Source: Bryoerythrophyllum caledonicum (taxonomy: Eukaryota > Streptophyta > Bryopsida > Pottiales > Pottiaceae). Taken from it: a DNA stretch of 64,000 bases. The translations under genes were made by a program, and so were the position numbers. Positions 33,500 through 44,270 of the stretch are shown piece after piece; position 1 is the first letter of the stretch; each line of letters opens with the position of its first letter. Below the pieces are notes generated by a model, which worked only from the letters and a program-made list of their open reading frames with translations, was not told where the DNA came from and did no database searches. Where the stretch lies: the NCBI GenBank assembly GCA_963971425.1, contig OZ020514.1:41577158-41641157 (forward strand), given 5' to 3'.

Positions 33500-34503
33500 C
33501 TTGTAGTTTTCTCCGTCGGCGGCCCACCGACGTATTTAACTTCTCACTTCCACCCGTAGTTTGCATCATGACAATGTTTCTTTAACATTTTCCAGGGAAC
33601 ATCCTTCCATTTCACATGCCTGCACGCTCTCCCATCACCGATTCAAAAATGTATTGTACTATGCGTCAATGGTCTTCTTTGCTATGTGGACCCTTGCAAG
33701 CCGATATCTTCTGATTTCCCTCATGGGAATGTTGTCCGGAGGCCGGGCCTAAAGAAACTATTCGAAATGTTACTTCCCTGCTTCAACATCGGGTTGTGGT
33801 CAACGATGCCTCTAAACAAGTTAAAGCCGCTCTTGTTGCACATTCTTCCGGAAGGAGTCTTTCAATGTTTGTCGTTTGTTTATAGCAGAAGTGACTTAGC
33901 TGATAGTTCCAAGTTTCCTTGGAGCTACAAAACGCCGTCCACGCTCTTTAAGAAGAAGCAATCTAGACATGTTTGCAAGCTCTACCAAGTACTGTTTGTC
34001 GACGTTGATCCAAGATTGCTCCGACGTACCCCGGACTGGATGTGCTATATCCCCTGGCTGTTCCGAGGTCATTTGACCTCTCCAACCGAAGACGGAGTAA
34101 TCCCGAATGTGGCGACTGACATCATTCCGCTCATCTTCTGGCTCCATAGATTTTCATCCGTCCCTGAATATATGACGCAGGTTGAACGCTCGGGGCAGGC
34201 GCATTAGGCGGTTACGCAGGCGCGCAAATATGGGCGAGCCATAGTCAGATGGTCGGAAGTTGAATGGTAGGTCTTTCTCCATCGGCGGCCCGCCGACTGT
34301 CGTTCGTTGAGCATATTACTTTCAAACTGTCCGATGTCATACTGACAATCCCTAGCACTTTCTATATCACATGTTTTTTACACTCACACTGTTCTAGAAC
34401 TTATCTCGTTGGGTAGCCTAAGAGGTTTTTTTAGTACAATTAGTGATTTGGAAAAGACGTTGTTTTCTCTACCAGGTCTATTTTATTAGTCGGCGGCCAG
34501 CGG
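33500..34503. repeat. Element-B type palindromes in fragment B'
   Basis: GTCGGCGGCCCACCGAC near 33513, TCGGCGGCCCGCCGAC near 34282, and GTCGGCGGCCAGCGGAC near 34488. They flank the second HAD-like ORF, as in element B, and identify B' as a B-family copy. Confidence 0.7.
33686..34207 (+). pseudogene. Fragment B': second HAD-like domain (173-aa ORF)
   Basis: Open from 33686; the real exon probably starts at an acceptor shortly before (TTTTCCAG at about 33590). RRPGLKKLFEML then IGLWSTM matches RPGLLEFL then LAFWST of B. LFVDVDPRLLR is the motif IV equivalent (DV for DD). VIPNVATDIIPL aligns with VTPNIGTALLPF of the second HAD domain in E. Catalytic residues are not preserved, so a structural or binding role, or plain decay, is likely. 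No promoter or upstream modules are present, hence a truncated copy. Confidence 0.6.
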
Positions 34504-34509
34504 ACATTG

Positions 34510-35129
34510 TACTTATCATCCTATCAATTTATGTGTTCATGTTCTTTGGCTGCATCTTCGTTGTGTTGCCACTACCGTTTGATCTCTTCGACGCCATACT
34601 CAGAACCCATGTTCCTCTCGCATATCTTTTATCTTCCGCGATTACTTTTGATAATATAGACTTTGGATTTCATTATTACCGTAGAAAAGGTTTAAGCAAA
34701 TTGATGCACTTTGTTGCTCTTGTCTTTGATTGGCTGTCAGCCGACAATCATGTACTGTGATTTTTCAAATAATATTAACGTCATTCTTTAAACTTTCGCT
34801 TCCGGTATATATGATCAGGAATTTGATAACAACAGCCTAAACCATTGGGCGCCACTGGAATCTACCACTGTGGTAGATTTTCCGAACTGCATCAACGCTC
34901 TGGGAACATTTTCGGCCTAAACCCTCTCTAGAATGGGTGAAGCCCATTTTCATGAGTCAGTTGTCCGCGGATGAAATGTTCTCGTCACTCTTATTTATGG
35001 ATTTTTTTTCCACATTCAGTTAAATATCCGTTAAATGAGAAGATCTCTAAGTTTCATAAGCAAAAAAAGATGTCTTTTTGACTTCGGCTAGTATGCTATT
35101 TTTCACTGAAGACAAGAATTTATTTTGAC
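34510..35129. other. Non-coding stretch after fragment B'
   Basis: A 105-aa hydrophobic ORF (34443-34760) has no support from conservation. A near-perfect single palindrome TCTACCACTGTGGTAGA lies at 34861-34877. Nothing else recognised. Confidence 0.4.
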
Positions 35130-35515
35130 AATACGAAAGGCATTTGTTTTTACTTGATAGTATTGAATCTTTTTTTTTACTTGATAGTATTGAATTTTTT
35201 TTTACAATACGAAAGGCATTTTTTTTACTTGATAGTATTGAATTTTTTTTTACAATACGAAAGGCATTTTTTTTACTTGATAGTATTGAATATTTTTTTT
35301 ACAATACGAAAGGCATTTTTTTTACTTGATAGTATTGAATTTTTTTTTACAATACGAAAGGCATTTTTTTTACTTGATAGTATTGAATTTTTTTTTACGA
35401 TACGAAAGGCAAGTTTTTTACTTGATAGTATTGAATTTTTTTTTACAATACGAAAGGCATTTTTTTTACTTGATAGTATTGAATATTTTTTTTTCACTTT
35501 TTTTACTTGATAGTA
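35130..35515. repeat. 48-nt minisatellite, seven to eight units
   Basis: Unit: ACAATACGAAAGGCA, T-run, ACTTGATAGTATTGAA, T-run. Unit starts at about 35204, 35252, 35301, 35349, 35397 and 35445 give a 48-nt period (one 49). GTATTG and CAATAC form a short dyad across the T-run. Because 48 is divisible by three, both strands appear open, which creates spurious ORFs. Confidence 0.9.
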
Positions 35516-35807
35516 ATAATTTTTTCCCGCGTGTGTCACGATGTCTTTCCTGTTTCCTACTTCCTCTCCTTCACTGTCACTTTGTCTCTCCCCTCTCTCC
35601 TGTCTCTCTCTCGTCTCTCTCACTCTCTCAATCCTGTTTTTGCTGTAGGTTTCCATGTTCTCCAAGCTCACAACTTTGGATTAGGTTAATTTTACTGTGG
35701 GCAATTCCGTGGTCAATTTTTGAGTGTAGTTTAGTGGCGCTTTTGCTAGTCTAAGTGTAATTTTGTGGCGCTTTTGCAAGCCGGAGTGTCTTTGTGAAGG
35801 CAGGGTC

Positions 35808-35984
35808 TGTCGAAGCAAAACTGGATGGTTTTTGGTTTAGCCTCCAGTTGCGTGCGATCTCAGTGGGTGCGACTTCAGCAACCGCGTCGTTACGAAAGGC
35901 TGTAGCGATTGAATTCCTTTGAGGGTAAGGTAATTAACTAGTATTTTATTTCACTCTGAAGCACCATCCAATTTTGCTTCGACA
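35808..35984. mobile_element. 177-bp foldback element with 22-bp terminal inverted repeats
   Basis: TGTCGAAGCAAAACTGGATG (with GT following) at the left end and its inverse at 35963-35984 match at 21 of 22 positions. No coding capacity and no obvious target-site duplication. A non-autonomous MITE-like element is the simplest reading. Confidence 0.65.
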
Positions 35985-36172
35985 ACTCAAAAGCATAGGT
36001 AATGCATTTAGATTTGCGACACTTTGAAATCCACACAGTGGTCAATACTATGACAATTGTTGCTTGTTTATCTCAGTTTGAACTAGTTGTTGCATTGGTA
36101 TGTCAAATTGGCTTCTTGTAACAGTGGTTCTGATCTTATTTCTCTTACGCGCAGTGCTTCATAGATAGAAGA

Positions 36173-39100
36173 ATGGCGAGCATGGTGCTAGACCTGATTG
36201 AGCGGCCAGAATGGCTAAATTCGTAAGTTTCCATAACCTTTCGATCAAGATGAAATATGATCTAGCATGCAAAGTTTTTTAGAATTATCTACAAAAGTAT
36301 CAATATGCTAAGCAATGCTGCAATTTCATTTCATTCGATTGAATTCCAGCACGTTGGTATGAATGTACATGTTATGGTAGAATTAGAGATACGGTACACT
36401 GTACGGATGACCCTTTCATACGGTCATCCACTGTAATCGACGGATCCTTTGATCTAAATGGATCGATGGATCCTCCGATTTCATGGATTGCTCGATCCTC
36501 TGATCCTCTGAGATCGATGGATCCACCGATCATTTGGAACTGATGGACTCATCGATCCTCTAAGATCGATGGATCCTCCGATCTTCTAGAAATGATGGTC
36601 TCTCCGATCATCTAGGATTGATGGATCCTTCAATCCCCTTGGATCGATGGATCCTCCGATACCCCTAGTTCGTCATATACAATGACATGAGATTGATTGA
36701 TCCTTCGGTCTCTCGCATATGAATCCTCTTGCCCCATTCAGCACTATTTTTGGATCGCTGGATCCCTTGATCGTTGCACATCGACGAGTCAATTTATCGT
36801 TCTAGTTTTCAGTGGTGGATGGTGAGTGATAAAGTAGATTTTTCGGACTGATCGAGAGATCCCTCGATTCCGCTTGGCAGTCTCATTGAACGATGTCACG
36901 GTGTCTTGATATTTTCATTGGTGATTATACGGATCTTAATCTTATCATCCATGAAATCCGACTTTGTCAACCTGTACCTCCTTGTCATCAACGAGTTCGT
37001 GACAAGTTCCGGATGTTCGAGCGGTATGGCCTTGTAATGAATTCCGCTACTTTGAGCCCCAAGTATTGCACGACGGTGAAGGATTTCGGATTCCTAATCG
37101 GGCATAGGGGACCCAATGATCGATCTATTGAGATTGGGTGGGCCGAGTTGCGGGCCCGGTGCAAGGCGGCCAACAAGAGTAGAAAGAAGACTACTCCTTC
37201 CACATCCCCAAAGAGTCGAAAGAGGCCATCATTGACTATTACTGCAACGCAAGGGGAACCTTCTAAGAAGAAGCCGCAACGAAAGAAGTCAGATCCGAAG
37301 GAGGAGGAGATGACATTAGCAAAAGTTGTGTAGTTGTCACACACAACGGTGGCTAAGTACTCTCTGAAGGACCTTCAATAAGTTAGAGAGCTGTACAAGA
37401 GGGAATTTGGGATCCTCCATATATTTGGCTGGCGTCCATACAAGGTTGACGATGCCGGTTCTAACAGGGTAGTGGATATATCTCACCTTCACAGAGCACT
37501 GGACAGTGTGGTGTTGTATTGTCCACTCGATCCGCATCGAGTTACTCAACTCGTTGACCAGAAGAGGACGATGCCTTCCTTCCAGGCATCATTGCAGCAT
37601 GTATATGTGATGCCGCTGCGGGGACCTTCACGGCCCGACGACTCTGATTTGGCAGTGGCGGATTTTTTTTTGGAGAAACCCAAGAAAGAGGACATCAATG
37701 CGGATACGCATTTCTACATAATTGGTGGCCAACATTGTGTAGCGGCACACAAATTTCTCATTGAAGAGGGAACTCTCAATCCTGGAGACGCATGGGATGC
37801 TAGTAGCTTTTGCGTCACAATTGTGTGGACAACACCCGACAAATTTTCTACCCTCATTTACTACACGAGGGTTCTGAACCAGGACCTCGTTGGGAATCGA
37901 AGCGAAGGTAATTATCTTAGACACCTTGAAACTACAAAGAAGAGCTGGATTGATGTTGAAAGGCCCAAGCCGTCTATTCGTGGCGCACCAAACACCGTTC
38001 AATTCAAGGTAAGTCGTCTCATTTCTCTTCATGGCTGGAATATTGGATCACTCTTGATCAAAGGATATTTTGATCCCAGTTCTCTGTTTTGGATTCTGAG
38101 GCTTTATTTCTGTGTAGACGTGGGTGGAGAAACTTGGCGCGATATTTGCAGGTGCAGATAAGAAGCTCAAAGTGGAACAACACGGTGGTCAGCCTAAACT
38201 TCCTCTTCTATACGTGTCCAACGCCCTCTTTGGGATGTAGAAGAGTATCCAGGATAGCTGGATTGAAGGACTGATTCCCAACTCGTTTGAGAAGTTTTCA
38301 AGTTTTCCAAGCACTGACAAGGACGATGACGACGAGGAAGACGATGCGGGAAGTTTGGCAAAGAAGAAGAAGTTGGCTCTCGAGCTCTAAAGCAACACGG
38401 TTTGCCTCCAATATACTCAATGTGGGATAGCGAGATTGAGAAAATGGCCAGGATGGTGATTGCAAAGGCGATCTCGATTAAATCAACAAAATTGCTCAAG
38501 AAGCCAGCCATTCTTCCCTGACTCCGCAACCAGTGTTTCGTCGAGAAGAAGTTCCGGCTTATCAAGAATGAGATGATGCACTACGTCATAAAGAAGCCCC
38601 TGCCAGCGAAGACAGTCAAGAAGTTATATTCGGAGGAGGAGTACATTGAGCTCGCCAGTGAGCTGAAGGTATCCGACAAGATACTCCAAACGTGGCATGA
38701 TAGACTTCTGAAGGACGATGGCGGATATCAGTTCTTCAAGAAGCGGGGGACTAACTTGAACCCCTCTAGCAAGTCGGAGGACATCGCCCCGTTGTTGAAG
38801 GCCATATTTGATCAACAGCGGACACTTAGCGCCGCTACTTCAGTTGACGTGGTCGTCGAGCCGTCTTCAGGGCCCACGTTCGTAAGCCAATACAAAGTGA
38901 AGCAGATGGTGAAGAAATCAGGAGATGTTGAGAAGATCCTTAGAAAAGATACCGTCCTCAAGTGGATTAAATTGGATGCAACGGTTGTGTTTGTCTACTA
39001 CTTCGTCAATCGCGAGACAGGAGAAGTTCGATGGAGTATTACAAATCAAGTGAACTGAACTCTGGGTGCTATGGAGTGGAAAGATTCACAGAGGTTCAGG

Positions 39101-40227
39101 AGGGCTCAGAATCCTGGGGTGTTTATTACTGACCGGGATGGAATGGTGGAGTTGGCAAATGTGGTATCGGGGAGGGGCAAGCCGATTGTGCAAACACCGA
39201 TCTGGGATTTAACCTCCACGATGTATATCACGTCAGGGCCACATGGATTTATAACGCCTCCAACTCCTGAGCCCACCTTAGGCTTGTTCTTCAACTTCCT
39301 CTATGGTCACACTCCTGACACCAATACGGAAATCGACTTCTTGTCATTTTTTGGAAATGACATGCCATACCAGCATATGATATCCGCATCGGATTTTAAG
39401 GATGCTCTCACACAATGGGCACAAAAAGGCAAGGCCAATTTTAATATCCATGCGGTTAACCAACTAATTGGCACACTTGGGCCGGCCAACACTGTCATTG
39501 TCAACGTTGGTGGGGGGGCTTGTGTGACCTGGGTTGGCCTGATAATATCATCGGAGGATCCTTCGATCTCATCTCCTTCCCCTTATATTTCGAAGCAATT
39601 TTCTAATTCATATGTTCTTTGCACACTTGCATCTCATTCGTGGTCTGGATTTTCTGATCGCAGTCGAAAGGCGCACAGGTCATCGAGATCGTCCATTCCC
39701 TGGACAATGAGAGAGATGCCCTGCGTAGAGCTCTTGAAATATGGGACTCTCGATTGGTTCTTAACCTTGTTGTTCCTCCACCACCTTCATGGGCTTCGTA
39801 GAAGGAGAAAATTCCGACGAAAAAGAAAGAGAGACACGTGAGAATGACAACGCGGCAGCAAGAGGCGAGAAGTAAGAGGACTCTTGACTTTGATGCCCCA
39901 AATGCAAGGACGGCCAGTGATGACGTATCTGACAAAGATGAAGGCCGCCGAAGAGGCTCTGACTCGGGGCCGGTCGCGACGTATGTGCCATCAGAGTCCG
40001 AGGAGGAGCATGGCGGGGAGGAGCGCGAGGAAAAGAAGATTGATGAGCATGACTCGGACATGGACTCTGTTGAGTCGCCGGAAGAATATGGAGGCAAGGA
40101 TCATGGGGGCCGAGAACATGGGGGCCAGGACGAGGTGAAAAACACTCAGATTCTGCAAGAGGCAAGAGAAGATGGAGAGGATGAAGATGAACAAGCGCTT
40201 CTCATGCGCCATGGAAGGGCTCGCTAG
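36173..40227 (+). pseudogene. Element-E fusion gene, proximal part: GQH ParB-like and conserved modules, broken
   Basis: Likely exon 1 has ATG 36173 (MASMVLDLIERPE) and donor at 36222 (GTAAGT). Exon 2 runs from about 36877 to 38008; the next exon starts at 38118 (phase 0). The GQH module reads FYIIGGQHCVAAH near 37710, followed by FCVTIVW and YYTRVLN, matching D. The conserved module follows to 39534, ending TVIVNVGGGA. An intron 39535-39663 with an E palindrome precedes exon 39664-40227 (QVIEIVHSLDNERDA, then acidic repeats). Lesions include TAG 37331, TAA about 37379, TAG 38238, TAA about 38388, a frameshift, TGA 38519, TGA 39056 and TAG about 39799. The TAG near 40227 overlaps the expected donor (CGCTAG/GT). 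Confidence 0.7.
36425..36885. promoter_or_regulatory. Dense array of element-E palindromes in intron 1
   Basis: At least ten copies of GATCGATGGATCCTCCGATC and variants spaced about 25-60 nt, within the proposed first intron. Some copies are full dyads, others have one arm changed (GATCCTTCGATC, GATCCCTCGAT). Confidence 0.8.
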
Positions 40228-40434
40228 GTCAACAACGAAGGAGACAATGATGCTATTTCCAGTGTGCAAACCACTAACATTGTATGATACAATGACTACC
40301 TCCTAACTTTGTCTGAACCAGACATAAAACAATTTTTTGGATGTTGTAGATGATTTTTGTAATGGACGGTAACCTCTTGATGTCTATTTCTTGGTATTCT
40401 ATGTTTTCATTCCCGATATCCCTCCTTTTGCAGG

Positions 40435-42706
40435 CATTTCAAGGTGAAGATGATCGCCGCATGCGCGCGTCCTCTTCAGATCCTCCGGTAATGATTCACA
40501 TATCACTACTTCTCAAATCAGTTAATTGGATCGGAGGATCCGTCGATCTCTTTCATTGGGATCTTCTTTCTTGATATATTTAGTCCGCCAGTGAGTCGTG
40601 ATTTGGTCCTCAGTTAGAGAGTATCATCGAAGGATCCTTCGATCTCCGTGTGTCTCACCTACGATGCATGTTTTAATCAGGTTGCCATCGCGGTTAATAG
40701 GCCATATGTTTTGCCCGATCCAGAGTTGTTTCGACTAGATCCCCACTATCGTCCAACTTTATTGTTTAACGACGGATTGGCGTTTGTAAATCCCGACTAG
40801 GACAACGAACTTACTAATCGTTACTCATGGGCGCAGCTTCCGGTTTCCGAATACCATACCCCTGGATCCCTCCAATCTGGGCTCGCCACTCTAGCTTCGG
40901 CGGAGTATCCCAACATTGTCCACGTCTCTCCAAAGCGAGATATCCTGCAGGTCCACCATGAAGACGAGGGCCTAAGGAGGTCGAAGAGAAGGACAAGGAG
41001 AAGGTAGAGAGGGAGGAGGATGAGCCGGAGGTGGATGTCCTTGAAGATGATGTAAGGAGAAGAGCAGAAGCTGATGAGCGAAGAGAGATTGAGGAGGAGC
41101 AGTTGGAACAGGAGGAAGCGGAGTGGGTTGAGAGGCCTTGGTGCTCCCCGTTGCCAACCCGGATTGAGCCGGAGGTGGATGACCTTGAGGAGGATGTAAG
41201 AAGAAGAACCGAAGTTAATGAGCGAAGGAAAATTGAGGAGGAGCAGTTGGAACAAGAGGAAGCAGAGTGGGCTGAGAGACCTTGGTGCTCCCCGTTGCCA
41301 ACCCGGATTGAGCCAGAGGTGGATGACCTCAAGGAGGATGTAAGAAGAAGAACCGAAGTTGATTAGTGAAGGAAAATTGACGAGGAGCAGTTGGAAGAGG
41401 AGGAAGCGAAGTGGATTGAGAGGCCTTGGTGCTCACCCAAGCCAACAGTGACTAATTTTGGCAACAAGCGGGGTTCTCAAACTAGAATTACTTGCAAGAT
41501 TGTACGAAATCCAATTCCACCTAGCAATGTTGAGCCTTCGACATCCGGCCCTGTAGCAATGGAGTTGGATGTAGTTGAATCCCAGCCTTCTTCTAGCCAG
41601 GCACTGGAGTCTGTTTCTGACCCTCCGCAAAACATAGCAGAGTCATTGGCCGCAGCAACTTTGGCAAATCTGGTTGATATGTTGCCAATTCCAGTTTCTC
41701 AAGGTCTTCACCAAGCAGAAACAGCTCCTACGCTTGTTGATGCAAACGAGAAAGAGGTTCATCATGGCATATTCCAAGATGCTAGCAAAGATCTTCTAGC
41801 CTACAACCCTTCTAGATTTATTCCAAGGTCGTCTGTAGCTGATGTTGGTGGAATGGGTGACTCATCCGTTCCTCCTATTGGTTCAACATCCTCTACAGAA
41901 GGTGAGTTTCATGTTCGTTCTTCTACTTCACTGTCTTTAGTTCCTGGTATGTATATGACTTGCTCAAAGGATCCTCCGATCGCCATGCGCCTCACTCGTG
42001 CTTACATATTTGCTTAACTGCAGGAGTAGTACAAAGCGGTACTCGTCCTGCATCCCCCGGCGATTTGAAGGTAAGGCATCCGAGGTACATTGTTGTCCTC
42101 GACTTCAATGGAATTTTTATTCATAGGACTTCTCCACCGCACAGTAGTATTCCTAGACCCGACTGTTGTCTCTTTCTGGAATGGTTGCACAAAATTGCTA
42201 ATATTGTGATAAGGAGCTGTGCGATGAAGACAAATGTCGATAGCATGTTAGTAGATGCCCTGAGGAACTCTCTCTTGAAGCCAGCTGACCTTTTAGTTCT
42301 GTCGCAAGTTGATACTACAATGTCAACCTTTCCTAAAAAGGAGAATCCATCCAAGCGATACATGCTGAAGGACCTCAGGAAACTCGCTTGGCTTCATGAT
42401 CACATGGACATTGATCTCACGTTGCTCATAGACGACAGTCCGGAGAAGAACCTCCTCAATGGCGAGTTCAATGCTATACATCCTCGTCCTTGGACTGATG
42501 ATTTGAAGGACAAGTTTCTCGCTACACACCTGAAGCCTTGGCTGACGAAAATGTTTTTGTCACGCATCCATGTAGTAGAGTTTGTTAAGAACAATCCCCT
42601 CCGTGAATGTCACGATGGTCGTACGTTAAGGACGACTGAGCTTTCTAGAAATATTATAACAGGGTGTTCTCGGACGTACGATCCCTCAATCCCAAAATTT
42701 CAATGA
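40435..42706 (+). pseudogene. Element-E fusion gene, distal part: linker exons and first HAD-like domain
   Basis: Exons: 40435-40488 (AFQGEDDRRM), about 40681 onward (VAIAVNRPYV, with a TAG near 40798 and a frameshift near 40990), to 41902, and 42024-42706. The introns at 40489-40680 (two E palindromes) and 41903-42023 (one) are GT-AG. The linker includes a 48-aa acidic tandem repeat. The HAD exon reads VVLDFNGIFIH (motif I with D-F-N), IANIVIRSC (motif II region) and LLIDDSPEKNL (motif IV), ending FQ-stop at 42706. The HAD exon itself is open, 227 codons. It corresponds to 15407-16192 of element D and to 12445-13100 of B. Confidence 0.65.
41031..41440 (+). repeat. 144-nt coding tandem repeat (48 aa), three units
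   Basis: Units begin near 41091, 41235 and 41379, exactly 144 nt apart. The encoded unit is Glu/Arg-rich, with EEEQLEQEEAEW and RPWCSPLPTRIEPEVDD. The third unit carries TAG at 41364 and TGA at 41367 just before it, closing the frame. A predicted helical, charged spacer in the linker of the E protein. Confidence 0.85.
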
Positions 42707-42889
42707 CACTTCAGTCTCATCGATGACGTAAATATTTTTTTATTTTTTGAAGATATTTTTGTAGCCTTTAAGGATGTTCCGTTCATTTACAAAATGACCA
42801 CCATGTTTATCTCCGTTGTTTTATTTCCTAACTTGCCCCCTTTAATTTCTTAGGGCCGGAACAAAAAAATTCTTAGGGCATTTTTATCC

Positions 42890-43160
42890 TTTCTGTGACA
42901 AGGTCCTCCGGAGACTATCAATTGATCGGAAAACTAGGACTTCTTGTCTCCCTGACAGAGTACTGATGGTTGATGACGAGCCAATGCGGCATGTCTTCAA
43001 CGAAGACTTTGCTTGCTACTTTCCAAAGCCATGGCATGGTGAAATGGCCCTTCCCAATTCCGGCAACGTTACACCTAACATTGGAACGGCCTTGCTTCCG
43101 TTCATACTTCCCCTGCGAGCTTCTAGCTCAGTGAAGGCATATCTTTGTGCACATTAGATG
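42890..43160 (+). pseudogene. Second HAD-like domain of element E, C-terminal half only
   Basis: VLMVDDEPMRHVFNED (motif IV, both Asp kept) then VTPNIGTALLPF, homologous to LFVDVDPRLLR and VIPNVATDIIPL of B'. Ends at TAG 43156. The N-terminal half is not visible between 42707 and 42890, so this copy is deleted or very degraded. Confidence 0.5.
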
Positions 43161-43609
43161 GATGGAAAGTTTAGACGAAGACTGCTTGAACCATGGCACT
43201 TTGAGCGAGTGTGGCGTACTTTATAAATGGTTCCTCGATTAAATAGGTACTCCCTCCATCTTTCTTATCAGTACTTGTCATTGAGTTATTTATATGAATA
43301 AAGCATCAACCGATTTTCATCTTATTCTTCCTATCTACTTGAGTGTATAACAGTCGGGAGATCCCTCGATGTAACTTGTATTACTACAAACGATTTTTTG
43401 ACCACATCCCTCATCAGAGGCATTGCTTCTCATTGAACTTCAATTGCAGTTAATTGATGCAAATATTCTATTGCACCGGATTAATTGGAGGATCTCTCGG
43501 TCCACCCACTTACTCATAAAATGTGCCAAAGTCCATGATTCATCTCAAAGTCCGGATTTACTTAAATGTGGCATCGTTATAAAAAGCCCACATTTGAATT
43601 GTATGTGTA

Positions 43610-43815
43610 TTGAAGAAGGTCAAATCATCATTGTTTGAGGTTAATAGAAGTACACAAATGGGGTTGTGCACGTGGTAGACAAGGTCAGACCATCACAATT
43701 TAGGGTTAAAAGTACCACACACATCGAGTTGTGCACATGTTGGAGAAGGTCAAAACATTACAATCTAGGATTAAAAGAGTGACAAGTACGGGGTTGTATA
43801 GTGAAGGTGAAAACA
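43610..43815. repeat. Three diverged ~65-bp tandem units
   Basis: Units share GGGGTTGTGCACGTGG, AAGGTCAGACCATCACAA and TTTAGGGTTAAAAGTAC with substitutions; starts near 43617, 43681 and 43747. No coding role seen. Confidence 0.6.
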
Positions 43816-44124
43816 ACGACATGGTTTGAGCGACCTAAGATTTAGAGCAACCCAAGGTCTTGAACCTACGCTACAGTTGCAAGGAGGCTTACAAATGGAA
43901 ATGACAATGAAATAGGAAATAAGAAGCAAAAACAAAAACAAATAGAAATGAAGAGTACTAAAAAATCGCATATATTACAATAAATCATACGTGATCAAAG
44001 TATATTCTCCTCCAAGATTAAAAAGAATAACAAGGTTTTGAAAGTTGCCAAAACTCCTTTTAAAACCTTCTAAAAGTAAAATTCCAAAGAAAACTCCATA
44101 ACTTGCTTACCGCCTCATGTACTT

Positions 44125-44270
44125 GTGGCACATTCTAAGCGAAAAAAGAATTGTATTTCCTCGAGTTCCAAAACTTTGTTGTAATATTTGTACAGTGAAT
44201 ACTATGGTTGAAGAGGGAGATGAATACTTGGTTTGCAAAAATTGTGAAACGGCCTTGAATTCAAAATAAA
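44125..44270 (+). pseudogene. Zinc-ribbon fragment 1
   Basis: Reads FPRVPKLCCNIC, then EEGDEYLVCKNC: two C-x2-C knuckles 18-20 residues apart, as in a treble-clef/zinc-ribbon. Homologous to the fragment at 49155-49262. The rest of the gene is unrecognisable. Confidence 0.5.

Larger units (their letters stand above)
36150..43550 (+). mobile_element. Element E: decayed member of the same family (GQH / conserved module / tandem HAD)
   Basis: All modules on the plus strand; the DUF7869 gene is absent from this copy. The element-specific palindrome is ATCGGAGGATCCTCCGAT and variants, dense at 36430-36880 and scattered at about 39546, 40528, 40625, 41966, 43354 and 43489, essentially all in introns or flanks. 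Many stops and frameshifts show long inactivity. The ends are inferred from the limits of motif and coding similarity. Confidence 0.65.

Noticed and set aside
15407..34207. Element D inserted into a single B element, with B' as its continuation
   Set aside because: B' repeats the C-terminal part of the first HAD domain already present in B at 12870-13060, so it is a separate partial copy, not the other half.
35144..35754. ORFs on both strands in the T-rich region
   Set aside because: Product of a 48-nt repeat whose length is a multiple of three.
40814..41332. Minus-strand Ser-rich ORFs
   Set aside because: Antisense of the Glu/Arg-rich tandem repeat in the E linker; the plus frame is continuous with homologous exons.
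5640..43550. Maverick/Polinton or integrated giant-virus origin for the multi-gene elements
   Set aside because: No DNA polymerase, capsid, packaging ATPase or protease genes were seen, and the genes contain spliceosomal introns.
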